14,282 nucleotides of DNA from NCBI GenBank assembly GCA_039183375.1, contig JBCDBQ010000128.1:1-14282 (forward strand). The letters run 5' to 3'. This document shows positions 13,273 through 14,282 of the stretch, piece after piece. Position 1 is the stretch's first letter. Each line of letters begins with the position of its first letter. The position numbers and the translations under genes are program-made. The stretch is from Tectiglobus sp039183375. Its GTDB lineage: Bacteria; Pseudomonadota; Alphaproteobacteria; Rhizobiales; Hyphomicrobiaceae. Below the pieces are notes generated by a model. The model worked only from the letters and a program-made list of their open reading frames with translations. It searched no databases and had not been told where the DNA came from.

Positions 13273-13302
13273 ACGGCGGGAATTGATTGGAATTCCCGCC
13301 GT
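13273..13302 (+). terminator. hairpin terminator after the NIPSNAP gene
   Basis: A perfect 12-bp inverted repeat (ACGGCGGGAATT and its complement) flanks a 6-nt loop (GATTGG), beginning 10 bp after the NIPSNAP stop. The stem is GC-rich at its base, and the following T-run is short (TTT within GTTTG). It fits a Rho-independent terminator of moderate strength closing the hydrolase-NIPSNAP unit. Confidence 0.75.
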
Positions 13303-13349
13303 TTGAACACCATACTGCGAGTTCGGCGCCTGGGCGGAGGACGCAGGAC

Positions 13350-13658
13350 ATGGAGTACTTGATCGGCTTTGTTATCTTCTTTGGTGGCTGGGTCCTGCTG
13401 CGATTTTTATTGAATGCCTCCTATACCAACGGTTTTGCTGAAGGCGCCCTGCAAGTTACGCAGGGTGGTCTCGACAGCCTGGCAGAAGTCGCACGACCAA
13501 TCGATGCTGATGACCTCAAACAAGAACTTCAAGCCAATACATCAGAGATCACTCGCTCGTTGACCTCACGCGACATTGAGACTGCCAGGATGGCCGCGCG
13601 CGACTGCGGCAAGGAGCTGGTGGCCCGGACTTGGAAGTTGAGAGGGTTGTTGCGCTAG
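13350..13658 (+). CDS. small single-pass membrane protein, unknown family
   Basis: I do not recognise the family. The 102-residue product begins with a hydrophobic segment (about residues 3-21, EYLIGFVIFFGGWVLLRFLL) that would serve as a membrane anchor or uncleaved signal. A soluble, probably helical tail follows with acidic and basic residues (DADDLKQELQ, TSRDIETARMAARDCGKELVARTWKLRGLLR). The start at 13350 is chosen because GGAGG (13336-13340) lies 9 nt upstream and the hydrophobic segment starts at once; a longer frame from 13287 would run through the upstream terminator. It lies 24 nt before the next membrane-protein gene, so the two may be co-transcribed. Confidence 0.65.
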   Translation: MEYLIGFVIFFGGWVLLRFLLNASYTNGFAEGALQVTQGGLDSLAEVARPIDADDLKQELQANTSEITRSLTSRDIETARMAARDCGKELVARTWKLRGLLR

Positions 13659-13682
13659 TTTGAGCGACACAATGAGAGATCA

Positions 13683-14162
13683 ATGGATCCGATCGAACGA
13701 GCCGCTTTCATCGCCGTAGGACGAGCGAGTGGCTTTGCCTGGCTTGCCATCTTTTGTATTGGCTTCTCGTTTGTTTTTGCCCCACCGCTCGCGGCCGCTG
13801 TCAGCGGTTCATTGTGTCTCGCCATGGCGGTCATCCTGTTCGGACTTGGCCTCCGTGCGACGTGGTTCCCGTGCCAGAAGACCGATATGTGGCTGCTCCT
13901 CCCGAGACCAGATCGTCCGAGTTTGGATGTGGCACAACGCATAGTCGGGCCAATTCTGCGCAACACCTATCACCGCTTTGCACGTCATGCCCTAACCTAC
14001 GCGGTCGTCTTACTGATTGCGGCTATCGGAATGCGGCTGTTGGGCTTCAACGAACTGCCCGACAAGCATCGAAACAATTCAGCGAGTTCTCATAACGGAG
14101 CTCTAGTGGGAGTGGGCGAGGGATCAATTCCAAACAATCGGCGCAGGGCAACTCATCCCTAG
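13683..14162 (+). CDS. membrane protein of unknown function with about three transmembrane segments
   Basis: I do not recognise the family. The 159-residue product has hydrophobic stretches at about residues 15-34, 36-58 and 103-121. A polar, presumably cytoplasmic loop between the second and third (TWFPCQKTDMWLLLPRPDRPSLDVAQRIVGPILRNTYHRFARHAL) is the most distinctive part. The C-terminal 35 residues are polar and of low complexity (NNSASSHNGALVGVGEGSIP), with no resemblance to the rest. A GAGAG about 6 nt before the ATG supports the start. It lies 24 nt after the small membrane-protein gene, probably in the same transcript, and its stop is about 50 bp from a convergent frame at the right edge. 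Confidence 0.65.
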   Translation: MDPIERAAFIAVGRASGFAWLAIFCIGFSFVFAPPLAAAVSGSLCLAMAVILFGLGLRATWFPCQKTDMWLLLPRPDRPSLDVAQRIVGPILRNTYHRFARHALTYAVVLLIAAIGMRLLGFNELPDKHRNNSASSHNGALVGVGEGSIPNNRRRATHP

Positions 14163-14211
14163 CCTCGTACCAGCGGAACTGTTGCCCACGCTGTTACCTG
14201 TCTTAGCGCCC

Positions 14212-14282
14212 TCACTTCTCGTTCTTACCGCCGACCTCTGGAAAAATCCAGAAAGCGATGACCGAGAATACTCCAAGGAACA
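14212..14282 (-). CDS. C-terminus of an unidentified protein entering from the right edge (partial)
   Basis: The minus strand is open from the right edge to a TGA at 14214-14212, giving 22 visible residues that read FLGVFSVIAFWIFPEVGG and then KNEK. A hydrophobic stretch ending in a short charged tail is typical of a membrane-protein C-terminus, and the convergent placement fits the gene layout. The fragment is too short to name a family, and chance cannot be excluded. Confidence 0.35.
   Translation of the reverse strand, partial: FLGVFSVIAFWIFPEVGGKNEK

Noticed and set aside
14237..14252. 6-bp inverted repeat TCTGGA-AAAA-TCCAGA near the right edge
   Set aside because: It is short, AT-rich in the loop, has no T-run, and lies inside the probable partial coding region.

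Overview
The window looks like the chromosome of a Gram-negative bacterium, most likely an alphaproteobacterium or a related member of the Pseudomonadota. It is moderately GC-rich by eye. This placement is an inference from protein style and gene content; no marker gene is present. No tRNA, rRNA, CRISPR array, transposase or integrase was seen.

The centre (about 2989-11775, minus strand) is a compact eight-gene array for making and using the deazaflavin cofactor F420. In transcription order it holds: an F420-dependent glucose-6-phosphate dehydrogenase homologue (fgd), cofE, cofD, cofC, a fused CofG/CofH FO synthase (fbiC), two luciferase-like flavin/F420 oxidoreductases, and a pyridoxamine-phosphate-oxidase-fold protein. 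cofE-cofD-cofC are joined by 4-nt and 1-nt overlaps, and all other gaps are 62 nt or less. Together the genes could build the deazaflavin (FbiC), add the phospho-three-carbon moiety (CofC and CofD), add glutamates (CofE), reduce F420 with a sugar phosphate (Fgd) and spend F420H2 on unknown substrates. A third luciferase-like enzyme (1874-2968, plus strand) converges on the end of the array.

To the left, the window opens inside the 3' end of a gene resembling the N,N-dimethylformamidase large subunit (plus strand). A ten-helix DMT-family exporter follows on the minus strand, and a short divergent region separates it from the third luciferase-like gene. To the right of fgd, a 312-bp divergent promoter region carries a 14-bp near-palindrome overlapping promoter-like boxes. 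It leads to a plus-strand pair, an alpha/beta hydrolase and a NIPSNAP-family protein, closed by a strong hairpin terminator. Two small membrane proteins of unknown function follow. The last 71 bases appear to hold the C-terminus of another minus-strand gene.

The main open questions are which F420 variant is made, since the FMN-dependent dehydro-F420 reductase domain of actinobacterial FbiB is absent, and what the luciferase-like enzymes act on. The neighbouring amidase, hydrolase and NIPSNAP genes suggest a catabolic setting, but no substrate can be named from sequence alone.
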